Positions 1 through 11,653 of a stretch of 64,000 bases of DNA are shown here, piece by piece. How positions within the stretch are numbered: the first letter of the stretch is position 1; each line of letters opens with the position of its first letter. The stretch comes from Panagrolaimus kolymaensis (Eukaryota; Nematoda; Chromadorea; Rhabditida; Panagrolaimidae), in NCBI GenBank assembly GCA_028622995.1, contig JAJQJQ010000031.1, forward strand, positions 1,054,001 to 1,118,000. The letters are read 5' to 3'. Position numbers and translations under genes: made by a program. Below the pieces are notes generated by a model. It was not told the origin of the DNA and searched no databases. It saw nothing but the letters and a program-made list of their open reading frames with translations.

Positions 1-2
1 TT

Positions 3-1209
3 CAAGGATATCAAATATTCAAATTTCTTCAATTTAATATTTTTACTGGTCCTGCATTTTTAGCTTGTGCAATAAATATTTTTGCATATTTACTTGTTTA
101 TTTTTATTTTATTGAACGAAATATTGGTGTTGTTGATAAAGAAATTGTGGTAAGCATGAGGGAGCTACAGTATCCATAAAACTTTGGACCTTCAAAAAAA
201 AAAGTTTATTTTTAGAAGCAAAAAGGTGTCGATTTGCCTCCATACGACAAAGTTGCAACTTTAATTTGTTATGTTACAACTTTTATTCAACTTTTTGCTG
301 TAATAAATATTGAAACGTTAGTCGATTTTTTCTTATCCCCAATAACCCAAAAAAAAGAATTTTTTTTTCAGAATTAATGGGCCATTAGCAATGTCAATTT
401 TTGCTTTTTCTAAAACTGATGTCGTCAAATATACTGCTTTAGCAGAATTGCTAAGATGTTTGGTGGCATTTATAATGTATTCGTGTTATATAAATTTGGA
501 ATTAGGAAAAAATTTTAATAGTCGAAAAATTCAAATTATTTCATTGGCTTTACTTTTATTATTTCATTTTATTACTTATTCATGGCCATTTTTTCCTGGC
601 GAAATTCAAATTTATAATGATTCTGGTGAGATTCAAAAAAAAATTTTAAGCAACAATGAAATAATTTATTTGTTTGAGTTTTCAGATATCCAAAAAAATT
701 TCAATTCCACAGATGAACTCCTTGGTTGCAATATTGACAAATATCCTTGGTGTAAAACATTAAACCCAATTAATTTTTACATTTATTACATTGCATTTAT
801 AATTTTAATTGGAATAAGTTTTCCTAATTTGAATATTTCATTGAATACAATATTTTCAAAAATTATTGGACCTCGACCTCAAAATATTCAGCAAGGATGG
901 TTTCAAGTTGCAGGAAGCACTGGAAGAATGATTGGACCCATAGCAATGAGGTGAGTCCCAGAAAATTAATTTTTGTGAAAGTAAAATAGTTACATAATTT
1001 TTTTTTGCAGCGCTATTTACATTTCCTATGGCCCAAGATGGTCATGGAATATCGAGATTTTTCTTTTAGCTATAACATTAGGTTACTGGATTTTATTTCA
1101 AAATCGTATGATACCTTTAGAAATTCCAAAGGAATATGCTGAGTATCATGACAAAGATGATATCGATATCATCAGAAGACGACTTCCAAAGTCAAAAAGT
1201 GTTCCATAA
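3..1209 (+). CDS. MFS transporter, MFSD8/CLN7-like, 3' part
   Basis: C-terminal part of a multi-pass membrane transporter cut by the window edge. Exons read 3-149, 216-316, 372-950 and 1011-1209, all phases join, and the stop is TAA at 1207-1209. The translation holds several hydrophobic segments, for example after TGPAFLACAINIF, in LALLLLFHFITYSWPFF and in IYYIAFIILIGISFPNL. The motifs NGPLAMSIFAFSK and GSTGRMIGPIAMS resemble the last helices of MFS proteins of the SPX/MFSD8 (CLN7, lysosomal) group. The cytoplasmic tail is short and acidic/basic (EIPKEYAEYHDKDD). Family is inferred from the arrangement of motifs and helices; the substrate cannot be told. The N-terminal half lies outside the window. 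Confidence 0.7.
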
Positions 1210-1631
1210 TTTTAATAGCTTTTTGTAATGTAATATAGAGCAAAACTTGTACATAAAAACCAGAAAAAAATTTAATGAAAAGTTACATCAAATTTTAAAA
1301 TGTCATAAAAAGGTAATAAAAAAATCAATTTTTAAAAAAATGAAGAAGCGTTTATTTCAATAAAAGAAATTTGTTTGTGATCATCCGGTTTTTAACTCAT
1401 CTCTGCCACAACAAATATCTTTCATATCATTTTTATGTTTCTTCAGCAATCATTTTATTTTCGGCCGCGAAATTTGATTTATTTTGTTTATCTCTAACTT
1501 TTATCATATACGCACATGTATTAATAATAATCGCAATCTTTTATGAATTGATGTGTCTTTAAATATCAAAAAAAAAATATGATTAACTTTTTTTCTTGTG
1601 TTATTTAAATTTGTTGATATCTGTCTGCTCC
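1210..1631. other. Intergenic, 3' flank of transporter and promoter side of astacin-like gene
   Basis: AT-rich. AATAAA-like signals near 1314-1366 could serve the transporter. The short ORF at 1371-1562 has no recognisable domain and is rejected. No RNA gene or repeat seen. Confidence 0.5.
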
Positions 1632-4167
1632 ATGAAGCTCCTTTTCTTTATTTTGTTCGTTTTTATTTTTAAAGGGACATAGCTATTTCATGCCTTTTCA
1701 AAAATTTCGATACTGGGGCTGATAGGAACAGTTGGGGCGGCGCGTGTTTGAATTACCGTGCACTTTCTGTCTTACACGGTAATTCAAACACGCGCCTTAC
1801 CAAGTGTAACTTTCAGTCCCCACTATCGAAATTTCAAAAAAGGCATGAAATAGCTATGTCCCTTTAACGTTATCCAAGTAATAAACGTAACTATTCCGGA
1901 CTTAAGTTCTTCCGAAATTGGTGATATTCCTGAAAGTCATAAAAAAGTAAACTTTTTTTTACGATTCAAATAAAAGAATATTTTACTGTAGGTTTATGAT
2001 GAAATTATTTCTCAAAATAAACATTGCTTCACTTATACTAAATTAATCAACCGTCGAAGAAAAATATTGATTCTTAAAAACCTTTTTATATCAGATTTGT
2101 TTGATCCAGATTTTGATCGAACTGACCCAGCTTTATTGGTAGTTAATGATACTTCAGTCCCCAAAATTACTGATATTTTTCCTCCTGTAAAGCAGATTGA
2201 CTAAAAAATGTTTATAATAAACCTGCATTATTTTTTCTAGGGCGATACACCTCTCAGTGAAGACCAAATTGAAGGAATCATATATGGTTACCTCCAAGTA
2301 CCTCCACCCCGTCCATTTCAGCCAATTCCAAGTTCAAAGTTATTTGGTGAAAATCATCAAACAATTGTAAATTGCACTTCTGAGTTGCTTAAACACCATC
2401 GATGGGTATTGCCAATTCATTATGCTTTTAATAAAACAATTCGTGAGAATTTTGCTAATAAAAAAAAGAAGAAAAGAGTTAATTTTACTTTAAAGAAATT
2501 TTATAAAATTTCAGGAATTGCAACTCGAAAACTAATTATGGAAACGTTTGAAATTATTCAAAATCAAACGTGCTTAAAATTTAAAGCTTTGAGCGTGGAT
2601 AATTTAAAAAATACAAAATCAAACGTTTTATTTGAAAGTTCAACAAAAAATGGCGAATATTTGTCCTTTGTTGGTTACAGAAAAGAGAAAGCCATGAATG
2701 GGACACAAAAAATCAATTTTGGAGGAAAATATTGCAAAAAACAAGTTACTTTTACTTTGTTTTTTTTCTTCTTCTTCTGGATGTACAAATTATTTTTTTT
2801 AGTTTGAACAAATTTCAAAACAAATTTTTCAAACTTTAGGAGTTTGTTATCCAATGACAGCAGGTTTTCAAAATATTAAAAGAGATTTCAATGGATTTCT
2901 TAATTCAAAAAATGACAATAATAAACCTAACAAAAATACAGGTAAGCATTTTTAAAGCAAATATAAAGTGAATTTTTTTAAATTTAGCTCAATGCCCCAG
3001 TAGCGCTTCAACATATATGGAAATTTATTTATTGAACGAAAATTATGGATGTATGTGTAAAAACGTTACGGTTACTTGCCAAAATGGAGGATATCCAAAT
3101 CCAAATGGTTGCAATCGATGCATTTGTCCAAATGGATTAAAAGGAAAAACTTGTAGTACTAACGATGGAGGAACTGAAAATACTGGAAAGACTATTAAAG
3201 TAAGATCAATAAATATTTTAAATCAGCAGAAATAATCTTGCCTAACAAAAAAATATATAAATTTTTAGGTTGATTCTGAAACCTGTAAAACTCTTGAAGC
3301 AAGTATTGGAATAAATAATAATATCACTTACAAAGATTATAAAAATACTTGGTACCTTTTTACAGCTCCATATGGAAATAGGGTTCAATTGATTTTCTTT
3401 GAAGTTAAAGGAGATTCTAAAGCAGACAATTGTGCTAATCAAGGAGTAGAAATGAAATTGAAGGATTTTTCACAAAATGGAAAAACGTATGTAAATTTTT
3501 TCCATAGTTACTTTTTTTTATAATAAAAAGTATCATCGTTTTAAGATTTTGTGGAAACGATACCAATTTTGTTTCGCAACAATACATTCTAACCAAAAGT
3601 TTCACATCTCAAGGTCAAAGCGCGTTAATACAATTATATAGCAAAAGGAATGTTCTAAATTTGATTGTTAAATACAGATTCCTTCCTGATTATCCAAATC
3701 GCTCTTTAAGTCCCGATTATTCAATATATCCACCATCATGTGAGCCAAGTAAGTTGGGCTTCAAGACTATCGAGGAGGATTTTTTTTAAATTTAAAATTA
3801 TTATTATAAATTTTTAGCCCTTGATTGCCGTGATTTTAGAGCCGTTTGTTTTTCATTTGTAACTAATAAGAGCCGATGTTATAGCGATAGTAATTGGTTT
3901 TATAATACCGATTGTGCAGCCACGTGTAATATTAATGAATGTAAGTGCAGAAACATTCGAAATGATTGTGAAGAATTAGCGGCGAAAGGCGAATGCATCA
4001 AAAACCCATCTATGATGAATCGAGATTGTCGGTGGTCTTGTAAATTGTGTGGAAATAATTTATGCGAGGATTCAATTGATTGCAAAAATTATCCGAAAGA
4101 ATTTTGCATTAAAAATGAAACCATGATTTCAAATTGCCCAAAAACTTGTAAAAGATGCGGAATTTGA
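1632..4167 (+). CDS. Astacin-family pseudoprotease (astacin-EGF-CUB-3xShK), exon 1 split by a MITE
   Basis: Secreted nematode astacin (M12A) layout. Exon 1 is 1632-1668 plus 1868-1946, separated by a 199 bp MITE. The other exons are 1992-2186, 2241-2744, 2803-2941, 2988-3199, 3269-3486, 3546-3748 and 3818-4167. Exon 1 opens with a signal peptide (MKLLFFILFVFIF). A prodomain follows, then an astacin start (HHRWVLPIHYAFN), an EGF module (NGGYPNPNGCNRCICPNG), a CUB domain, and three six-cysteine ShK-like modules from about 3825 to the stop. The helix that should carry HExxHxxGxxH reads KQIFQTLGVCYPM (about 2818-2857): all three zinc histidines and the catalytic Glu are replaced, so no protease activity is expected. 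Without the MITE the whole frame is open for 646 residues. With it, translation stops four codons after the signal-peptide hydrophobic run. Whether the allele is expressed is unknown. Confidence 0.8.
1669..1867. mobile_element. TTAA-flanked palindromic MITE, copy 1
   Basis: A 199 bp near-perfect palindrome. The outer ends are TTAAAGGGACATAGC and its complement, the inner arms contain GGCGCGTGTTTGAATTACC and its complement, and the loop is short. TTAA at each end fits a piggyBac-type target-site duplication. No coding capacity. It sits inside the first coding exon of the astacin-like gene. The relative at 35636-35876 shares the terminal pattern. Confidence 0.85.
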
Positions 4168-4294
4168 GACTCTTTATTTTTACAAACTTTTTTTCAAAGT
4201 TTTCTATAATTTTTTGCATTTTAAATATTTCTTATTATCTTAATTCGGATGTCATAATTTTTTAATCATTTTTCAAAAATAATTAAAGTTTTTT

Positions 4295-7200
4295 TTAATA
4301 CATTGCTGGCAAATCATATTCACTCGATATTGATGTAATTTGCGAAATATTTGTTCGCTCTGTTGAACAAAATGTTTCCGCTAAATCTTCATCATCATCG
4401 ATGTAACAATGCATTCGCTTATTTACTTGTTGCAACTAAAAAATTTAGCAACCATAGTTTATTTTATTAATAAAATTTTAATTTTTTTACCGTATAAATA
4501 TCAACCATTTGAGATCGTTGATAAATTTCTGGCATAATTTCTTCAATAATTTTTGATTCATAAGGTTCCAAATATTCAGAATCGGGTAAAACTGTGGCTA
4601 ATAAAACGGGTAAAAATAAAATCGCATGAACAAAGCCAATCGTTACAACGAGAACTACAGTAATAACAAAAGTTCGAATCATATAAGATGGAACAATTCC
4701 AAGAATGGAAACTCCAACTATCGTACTTGTTGCAGCTTGAAATAATGGATATGCCAAAACTCTTAAAGCTTCTTGAACTCGATTTTTTCTTTGAATTAAA
4801 AAATGATAAGTTACGTGGGCTAAAAAATATTGGAAAATTAAATTTTTTTTATTAAAGAATTATCAAAAATATTTTCTCTCTAAATTTTTTTTAATTCTCG
4901 AGATACGGCATTTTCTATATTTTCTACCAAAAAAGTTACTTTTTTATTTTTTACTAAATTTTTTAAAAACAAAAATTCTTACTTGCAAAATCAACCGAAA
5001 ATCCAATACTCATAACTATAGTAATCATAGAAATAATATCAAGCCTCGTGTTTGCAGCAGATAAAGCTCCAACCACTCCAATATTTATTGATAAAATACA
5101 TAATGCAATTACTACAGCGCTAATAGGTCGAGGAATAAGAATTGCAGATATTCCAAGAATTACAGTAATTGCAATTCCAACATTCATGACTACATTTTGC
5201 ATTGTAACAAATTGTTGATCCACAAGCAAAAAACTAAAAATTACTTTTTTATTATTACAAATTTTTTATTTAAAAATATACAAACCTTGTGTCATAAACA
5301 AAACCCGTAAAATTAGATAATTGAAAAACTTTTCTCAAATATTCTGCTCTTGGACCATCATTGATTGGACCCAATTTTCTTACCCTCATAATCAATTTTA
5401 TTGCTGTGATATGACCCGTTTTATTAAAATATATATCACTTCGAAATTTGGCGTAAATAGGAGTTTCCAAAAATCGAATTAAATTTCTCATAAAATTTCT
5501 TTCAGTTTCAATAGTTTCAATAGATTTATTGTTGGAGAATTGAGTTTCAAATGTTTCAATCCAAAATTCAGCTTTTGACGCGTATGGACCTCTAAAAATT
5601 AATTATTCATAATTAATTTTCGTGGCAAGAGAGATTTTCAAAAAAAACATGCCTTGTAAGATTATCGTATAAATGCATTAATTTTTTTCGAGTATTTGAA
5701 AAATGAATATTTAAATTTTCTGTTTTAACCACGCCAAAACAAAATGCACCATAATCCGAAAATAATCTTTCTTGAGCCGCTAATTCTTTGGAAACAAATG
5801 ATCCATCTGGAGTCAATAATTTCAAATCGAGCCCCAAAGGTAATTGAATGAGATAATTCAGCGAAAAACTTAGATAAATAATATAAAGAAAAAATGTTAA
5901 AATTTTTATAAACCAATGATTTATAAAAGCAGCAAGAATTTGATAAATGTCTTTTGAGGCAATATTTTTTTGATTTCCTATGGATGTATTTATTGATACA
6001 CAACAAAGTGATTTCAAGCAGCCATCATTGTGTCGACGATATGGTAATCGACAACATCCAAGCCAATGTCTATTAGAAATTTCTCTTCGACAATAAAATG
6101 TCATAATTGCTGTTAAAAAAGTTATTTGATATATAAACATAAAAAGTACAGCCAAGGCGCAATAAGTGCAAAATACACCTAAAAAATTTGAATAATAATT
6201 TTTTTAACTCTTGAAAATTGTTTTTTTTTAAACTTACGAACAGCAATAAAATCCGATAATGATCCAACAGCAAATGAAATTCCATCAGTCAAAGATGTAA
6301 TTAACAATGAAACAGATACTTCAGTGATGGCTGCAATTAAAACTGCATCACTTTCCACAGCTCTTTTGGGCCTTTCAGGTAAATTGTCGATGGTTATTCT
6401 CCAACTTTTAAGCATTAAAAACATATTATCTACACCGATAGCTGAAACTCCAATTTTTAAAGATTCAAAAAAACATTTTCATTTTTGAGAATATTAAATA
6501 TTTAATTTTAGATTTTTGCTTTTAGAAATTTGAATATTGATTTTTTGCTTATCTTAAAATTCAAAAAAAAAATTTCTTTCTCTTTTTTTAGTTTTTTTTT
6601 TCATTTCCGCACGAACAAATATGTTTTTATAAAGTACGAAAATCCAAAAATAACTTTTTTTTACCAAAACATAAATTAAATTGCATAGAAATAAAAACCT
6701 GATATTACGTGAACTAAACTGATCAAGGCCGAGAAAAGTAAAAAATAAAAGTAAACAAAAATAAGGGTTTGATTGAATCAGTTTCATATTTTTTTTAAAA
6801 ATTGGGAACACGCTAAACTCGTTTTTTGTTGTTGATAGTTTGCACTTTTTATGAATTCTGTTTACTTCAGCCTCTTTTTTTGGGAGGAACGGTCATTTTT
6901 ATTTTTGATTCCGACTAAATTAAAGTTGATCTTTTGTAGCCTTAAAAAACATCAAAACATCGGGGTGTGGTTTTAGAGTATTTAAACAGAATTTTTTTTA
7001 TTTTCTTCATCACTCATATCCGAGTTACCTATTTTATTAATTCAAATCCAAATCAAAAGAAAAAAATGGCTTTCAACTCCATTGTTTTTAAAATTTTATT
7101 GGTTGCTTTTATTCTTGCTTTTGTCAACTATGCTTCAGCTGATTTTTTAAGTGGCAAATTTAAAGGTAAAAAAAATTTAAATATTTCCAAATAAAAAATA

Positions 7201-9017
7201 TGGTTTAATTATTAAAACTTTCAGGCGGATGCTTTGCTGATTCAAATTGTGATGCCGTTTGCAAAACTGAAAAAGATGCCCATGGAGGACATTGTAACGC
7301 GCTTAAATGTTGGTGTGGTACGTTTTTTCCTTCAAAAAATTACTCTCTTTTACGTTGAAAAAAATATCCAAAGATTATGGCGCAAGGTTTTTTGAAACTT
7401 AAATTAAAAAATTTGCATTTTGACAGAATAATAGATTCTTGTAAATTTTATCGACAAAAAAAATTTTCATGAAATTTTTTTTAAAATAATTTAATTAAAA
7501 AATTTTTTTAGATAACTAATTCTGGACCCTTGGCAAATCGCTTATGCATTTTTGAATCCGCAACAATAACTCAAAAAAATCATTTTACTCTAACTTTTTT
7601 AAAAGCTAATTAAATTTTTCTTGTAAAAAAAATTGTAACATAAATTTTTTTAAAATAAATGTTAGTTAATCAAACAAAACTTTGGAAACTTACAAATAAT
7701 TAAAAATGGCATAATTAAAGTCATATGTAAAAATGGATATCTTAAATAAATTAATGTTGCGGTGGCAGAACAAATTGCAATAAATGCATTTAACATTGCT
7801 GCCAAACCAATTAATGGTTGAGATCTCACAGAATTTGTGGAGGAACAAATAATCATACAAAATGCAATTAATATTAATGTCATCCATGGCATATATGGAA
7901 GAAGGAGTTCACCATTCTTTTCCATTTCTTTTGCCAACGCACTGGAGGAAGTATAAAAAAGAGTGGAATTTTCATATCTAAAAAAGTTAATTAAAAATGT
8001 TAAAAGTAATTGTATTTTCGCAATTTTGGGTGGAAAATGGAAAATTTGGTAATGCAGAAACTTAAAAAAATGCAAATAAATTTTAGTACTAAAAATATTG
8101 GTTTTATTTTTTTATAAAAATTTTAATGCCTAATTTTACAAGAAAAATAAAGGAATCTAAAAAAATCTCTAAAAATTCGAAATCAATTTTTGAATCCACG
8201 AATTAACTATTTTTTAAAATCCTACTTTAATTTAGCTATAGTTTCAATAAACGCTGCAATCCAAGCTTCAGCTTCGCCATCAACAACGTCAATCCCAAGA
8301 ATGTAGGCAAGTCGCATGGCTTTAGCTTTAACAATGGCACGATTTCCATATTTATCTGCTTTTTTCTTAGATGTTTCTACACCACCAAATATCACTGCAT
8401 TGTCAACGGTGGTATTTCCAAATTTAAGCATGGGATATCTCGATAAAAATGGAACAGTTAAATATGGTTGATCATCTTCCAATGCAAAAGTTATTGGATG
8501 TTGAGTGCATGTCGCGTCGAGGGACACTTTGTAACATAAATTCGAAAAGTTTTTTCCTCCATTAATTTTAATTGAAATTATTTCTCGATGCAATTCAGTC
8601 AATTTTTCAATATTTTCTGGAGCCAAAACATTTCCTTTCTCAGAAATATCTTCAAATAAAACATATGCAAATTTTGTTCCAAAAAGTGAATAACTATCTC
8701 TCAAAGCATCTCGAGGCGGAAAAAGTTCCAACATTTCATGCAAATTTATCAGCGATTCCATATTATCCGGTAAAAACATTTCTAAATTTTGTTTACTTGT
8801 ATTTAAATGAAAATCATAATACGCCAAAAATATGGTGAAAAAAGTAATAAATAATGGAATTATTGCAAATATCAGAGGCCATCGAGTAACTAATTTCGTT
8901 TCCCACTGAAAAAAATTTAAATAAAAAAATGTTTTTGGTCGAGAAACGAAACTTTTTTTTCTTAAAAACGAAAATACTTACCTCAAAAAATTTTGCAACA
9001 CTCGAATGTAATCCCAT
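4295..9017 (-). CDS. Patched-related (PTR) multipass membrane protein
   Basis: Nine exons in reading order: 9017-8982, 8905-8226, 7977-7694, 6441-6238, 6178-5653, 5591-5286, 5233-4983, 4819-4491 and 4435-4295. They give 918 residues, a usual PTR size. A short N-terminus and first helix ([15 protein letters not shown]) precede a large extracellular domain with paired Cys. Then comes a sterol-sensing-type block whose exon 3/4 junction gives [19 protein letters not shown], the hallmark PTR/Patched motif. The second extracellular loop starts near [12 protein letters not shown], and the last helices contain [14 protein letters not shown]. Nematode PTRs act in apical surfaces, moulting and cuticle traffic; that role is family knowledge. 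The exon 5/6 intron begins GC (AAG|GCATGT), not GT. Intron 6442-7693 holds a defensin-like gene on the opposite strand. Confidence 0.88.
7066..7519 (+). CDS. CSalphabeta defensin-like secreted peptide 1
   Basis: Exons 7066-7165, 7225-7317 and 7512-7519 give 66 residues. A clear signal peptide ([20 protein letters not shown]) precedes a small Cys-rich domain. Six cysteines follow the defensin signature C...CxxxC...GxC...CxC (CDAVC, GGHC, CWC), the invertebrate CSalphabeta pattern. The last exon adds only the final residues and the stop. Antimicrobial function is expected for the fold but not shown. The gene lies wholly inside an intron of the PTR gene, on the opposite strand. A TATA-like AGTATTTAAA lies at about 6977. 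A 63-residue relative is at 34843-35099. Confidence 0.75.
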
Positions 9018-9619
9018 TGCATTTTTAATCGATTAACAAAGCTTAAAACCAGCAAATTTTAAAAAGTAAAATTTTTTTTGGCGACATTTTCTGTTTCCAA
9101 TCCTTTTTTCATTGACCGACTTTGAAAATAAAAAAAAGAAAAAAAGAAGACTTATTGGGAAAAAAATTGGATCATGCACCTTACCTCCTTCGTCGATCCC
9201 TTGCTTGTCTCCTTGATGCAATTATTTATTATTTTCTTTCCTCTTTTCTTTCTTCATTTTTTTTATTGGTTTGACACAGCCAAGTTAAGTTTTTTCCTTG
9301 ACTTATTTTTATTTTATAATTGTTCAGCCCACTTCCGTCTCTTCTTTACTTTTTTTACTTCTTACCTTTGTGATGGAACTTAAACTTAAAGTGACCATTC
9401 TAATTTCGAAAGGTGTTATAAAAATTTACAAAAAGGGACGCTTTTAAGAATCAAATTGCGTTTTTCTTTAATTATGCAGTATTAACGAGAGAAAAAAAGT
9501 TATTTAAATCAGTGAAAACGCGTCTCATTTCAGTTTTTTTCGGGTTTGTTTTTTTAAATGTAAATTATTTTATGTATTTATTAAACTCATAAACAAATAA
9601 CAATAAAAAAATCGTATTA
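9018..9619. other. Intergenic, PTR promoter side
   Basis: T-rich on the + strand at 9220-9360. The ORFs here (for example 9174-9383) are low-complexity Phe/Leu runs and rejected. No other feature seen. Confidence 0.4.
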
Positions 9620-10450
9620 TTAAAAATCGTGGCGAATCGAAATTTTCTTTAAGTAATTTTTAAAAACACTGTTAACAAACTCATGGAAATGGTCGAAGTT
9701 AGAAATATGACACTTAAATGAAATAAATAATCCAGCTGAATGTGCGAGATTCTTTTTTAAAAATTCACAAAAAATCTTGGGATCGATTTGATTTTTGTCT
9801 TCCTTTTCCATAAAAACTTGAGAAATGTGCAATGAAAACATTTCAAACTTATTTATAAATTTAAGCTGATATAATTTTTCAAAAGTGGTTGAAGAAAATG
9901 GTTCACATTTATTTTGATAGCTGACTTCACGTATTTTCGGACATTTTGATAATATTTCATCGATGGTCACAGGTTTTCCATCGACATACTTTATACTAGC
10001 GCCACATAAATAAAGTTCTTCGATATCTCCACCATCAATTAATAAAGACATTTCATTATATGTATAATTTACATCACCCCAATTATATATAAGTTTTAGA
10101 TTACTACGATAAACAAATTTGAATCGCTCAGAAAATTTCATCGAACAAACAAATAAATTTCCATTTAACCAATATTTAAAGTTTTGAATAAATTGACCCA
10201 CTTTTCCAGAATCCCAATTCTTTTTCACAAAAAAACGCATACACTTCGGACCCCAATTAACCTGAGTATCAAGAACTATAACTTTCTTTTTAAGAAAAAA
10301 ATATTTACAAGTTTTTTGAAGCTTTTGAAAAATTTGCGGTGAATCACAATTGTTTAATATAATTGTGATGACATCTGAAGGGAATGAGAAACATTGACGA
10401 CAAGGTGATTTGAAAGAATATTGTAAATTTGGAGGACGAGAAATTGACAT
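9620..10450 (-). CDS. F-box-like protein of an expanded nematode family, intronless
   Basis: A single exon of 276 residues. The N-terminal segment FSFPSDVITIILNNCDS followed by QKLQKTCKYFF resembles a divergent F-box in which 'L/FPxDVI...I' and 'Q+L..+CKYFF' take the place of the usual Leu-Pro and Trp anchors. The rest may be a leucine-rich ligand-binding part (for example GDIEELYLCGASIKYV). F-box proteins are SCF ubiquitin-ligase adaptors; the assignment here is by pattern only. The gene at 39899-40744 is a divergent paralogue with the same QKLQ-TCKYFF block. Lack of introns among many-intron neighbours suggests a rapidly multiplying or retroposed family. Confidence 0.6.
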   Translation of the reverse strand: MSISRPPNLQYSFKSPCRQCFSFPSDVITIILNNCDSPQIFQKLQKTCKYFFLKKKVIVLDTQVNWGPKCMRFFVKKNWDSGKVGQFIQNFKYWLNGNLFVCSMKFSERFKFVYRSNLKLIYNWGDVNYTYNEMSLLIDGGDIEELYLCGASIKYVDGKPVTIDEILSKCPKIREVSYQNKCEPFSSTTFEKLYQLKFINKFEMFSLHISQVFMEKEDKNQIDPKIFCEFLKKNLAHSAGLFISFKCHISNFDHFHEFVNSVFKNYLKKISIRHDF

Positions 10451-11653
10451 TCTATAATTTATTTTATTAATAAATAAATAAACAAGCGTCTAAATTAATT
10501 CTTAAACTTTTATATCTTTTTTTAACCAGAAAAAAAGTAGCAACAAAAAGTTTGAGAAATTTATAAAAAAGAAGGAAGAACAAAAAATGTTGTGCCATTC
10601 AAAAACACTTAACATTTTCCTGAAACAAAAGAATCAATCGTTATTAGTTTGTCAGGTTTGTCCTTTTTTCTATTGCTTGGGTTTTAACTGGGAAAGACAA
10701 TAAAAGGAAGGCTTTTTTGTTGGTTTTTTCTCCACATCTATGTATAGTGGTGATTTGTTTTTGTGTGTGCATTAAAATGAAGGAAAACAAATTTAAAAAA
10801 AGTGCCAATTGGAAAAAATCGATATTCGATTTAGTTTTCCAGAGTTCCCAAAACAAATTATTGATTACACCTGAATGGAAGCGTAAATTGTAAAAAAGAA
10901 GCAAATTTTAAAAATAGTAAAACTTTAAAAAGGTTTCTTAAAATTTGCAAATATTTTTATATTAAAAGTTAATATACTTTTTTGGATCGCCTTACTTTAC
11001 TGTATTTGTGGATTTAAAGTTTATTAGCACTTGTGTAAATAAAACGTTTTTACAACCAACAATAAAACACACTTAGATCTATTTAAAAAAAATTTATGAT
11101 ATCATAATTAAAAGCTAAATATCGGCAATAGAAAAAATAAACATGAATAAAAAAGATCAAAAAAAATAAACGCATTAAAAAGAAGAAGCTATATGGGATG
11201 GATCGCAACTTCAGGGTTTAACATTGGCCATATTTAGCTTTGGTATCAAAGTGAATTTCAAAAGGTTGAAAAATTTATCTCCATATCAAAAAAAAATATT
11301 TTGTTTCAAAAAATTCCATACGTTTAAATTTTAGTATCTTTCTTTATTTTTCTGTCTGTATCTTTCCATGATACGATTTTCTGATAGAAATAAACACAAA
11401 TAAGGCAAAATTAGATAAAGTTTTGAAATATTTCCATGCCTTTTCAGAACAAATTCGTTTTTTGACATTATCAACCATTAATCAGTCAAAAAATAGAATG
11501 CATTCTCATTCAAAAAGCCACTTTGGCTTTCTTTCTTTCGAACATTTTTTGTTCGTTCATTTATTTTTTCAAAAATTTGAATAAATCATTTTCCAAAAGC
11601 CTGAGTGTTTCAAATATTTATTCACGAAAAATTAAGAGCTGCTAATCGATCGA
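10451..11653. other. Intergenic region between divergent genes
   Basis: About 1.2 kb, AT-rich. The ORF at 10644-10904 (-) has no recognisable domain and no splice context, so it is left out. It should hold the promoters of the F-box-like gene and the GalNAc-transferase. No RNA gene or repeat recognised. Confidence 0.4.

Noticed and set aside
1371..1562. 63-codon ORF after the transporter
   Set aside because: Hydrophobic AT-driven translation, no splice context, no recognisable domain.
1669..1867. Possibility that the MITE is an ordinary intron
   Set aside because: I found no GT...AG pair around it that keeps the reading frame; the TTAA borders and palindrome fit a transposon better.
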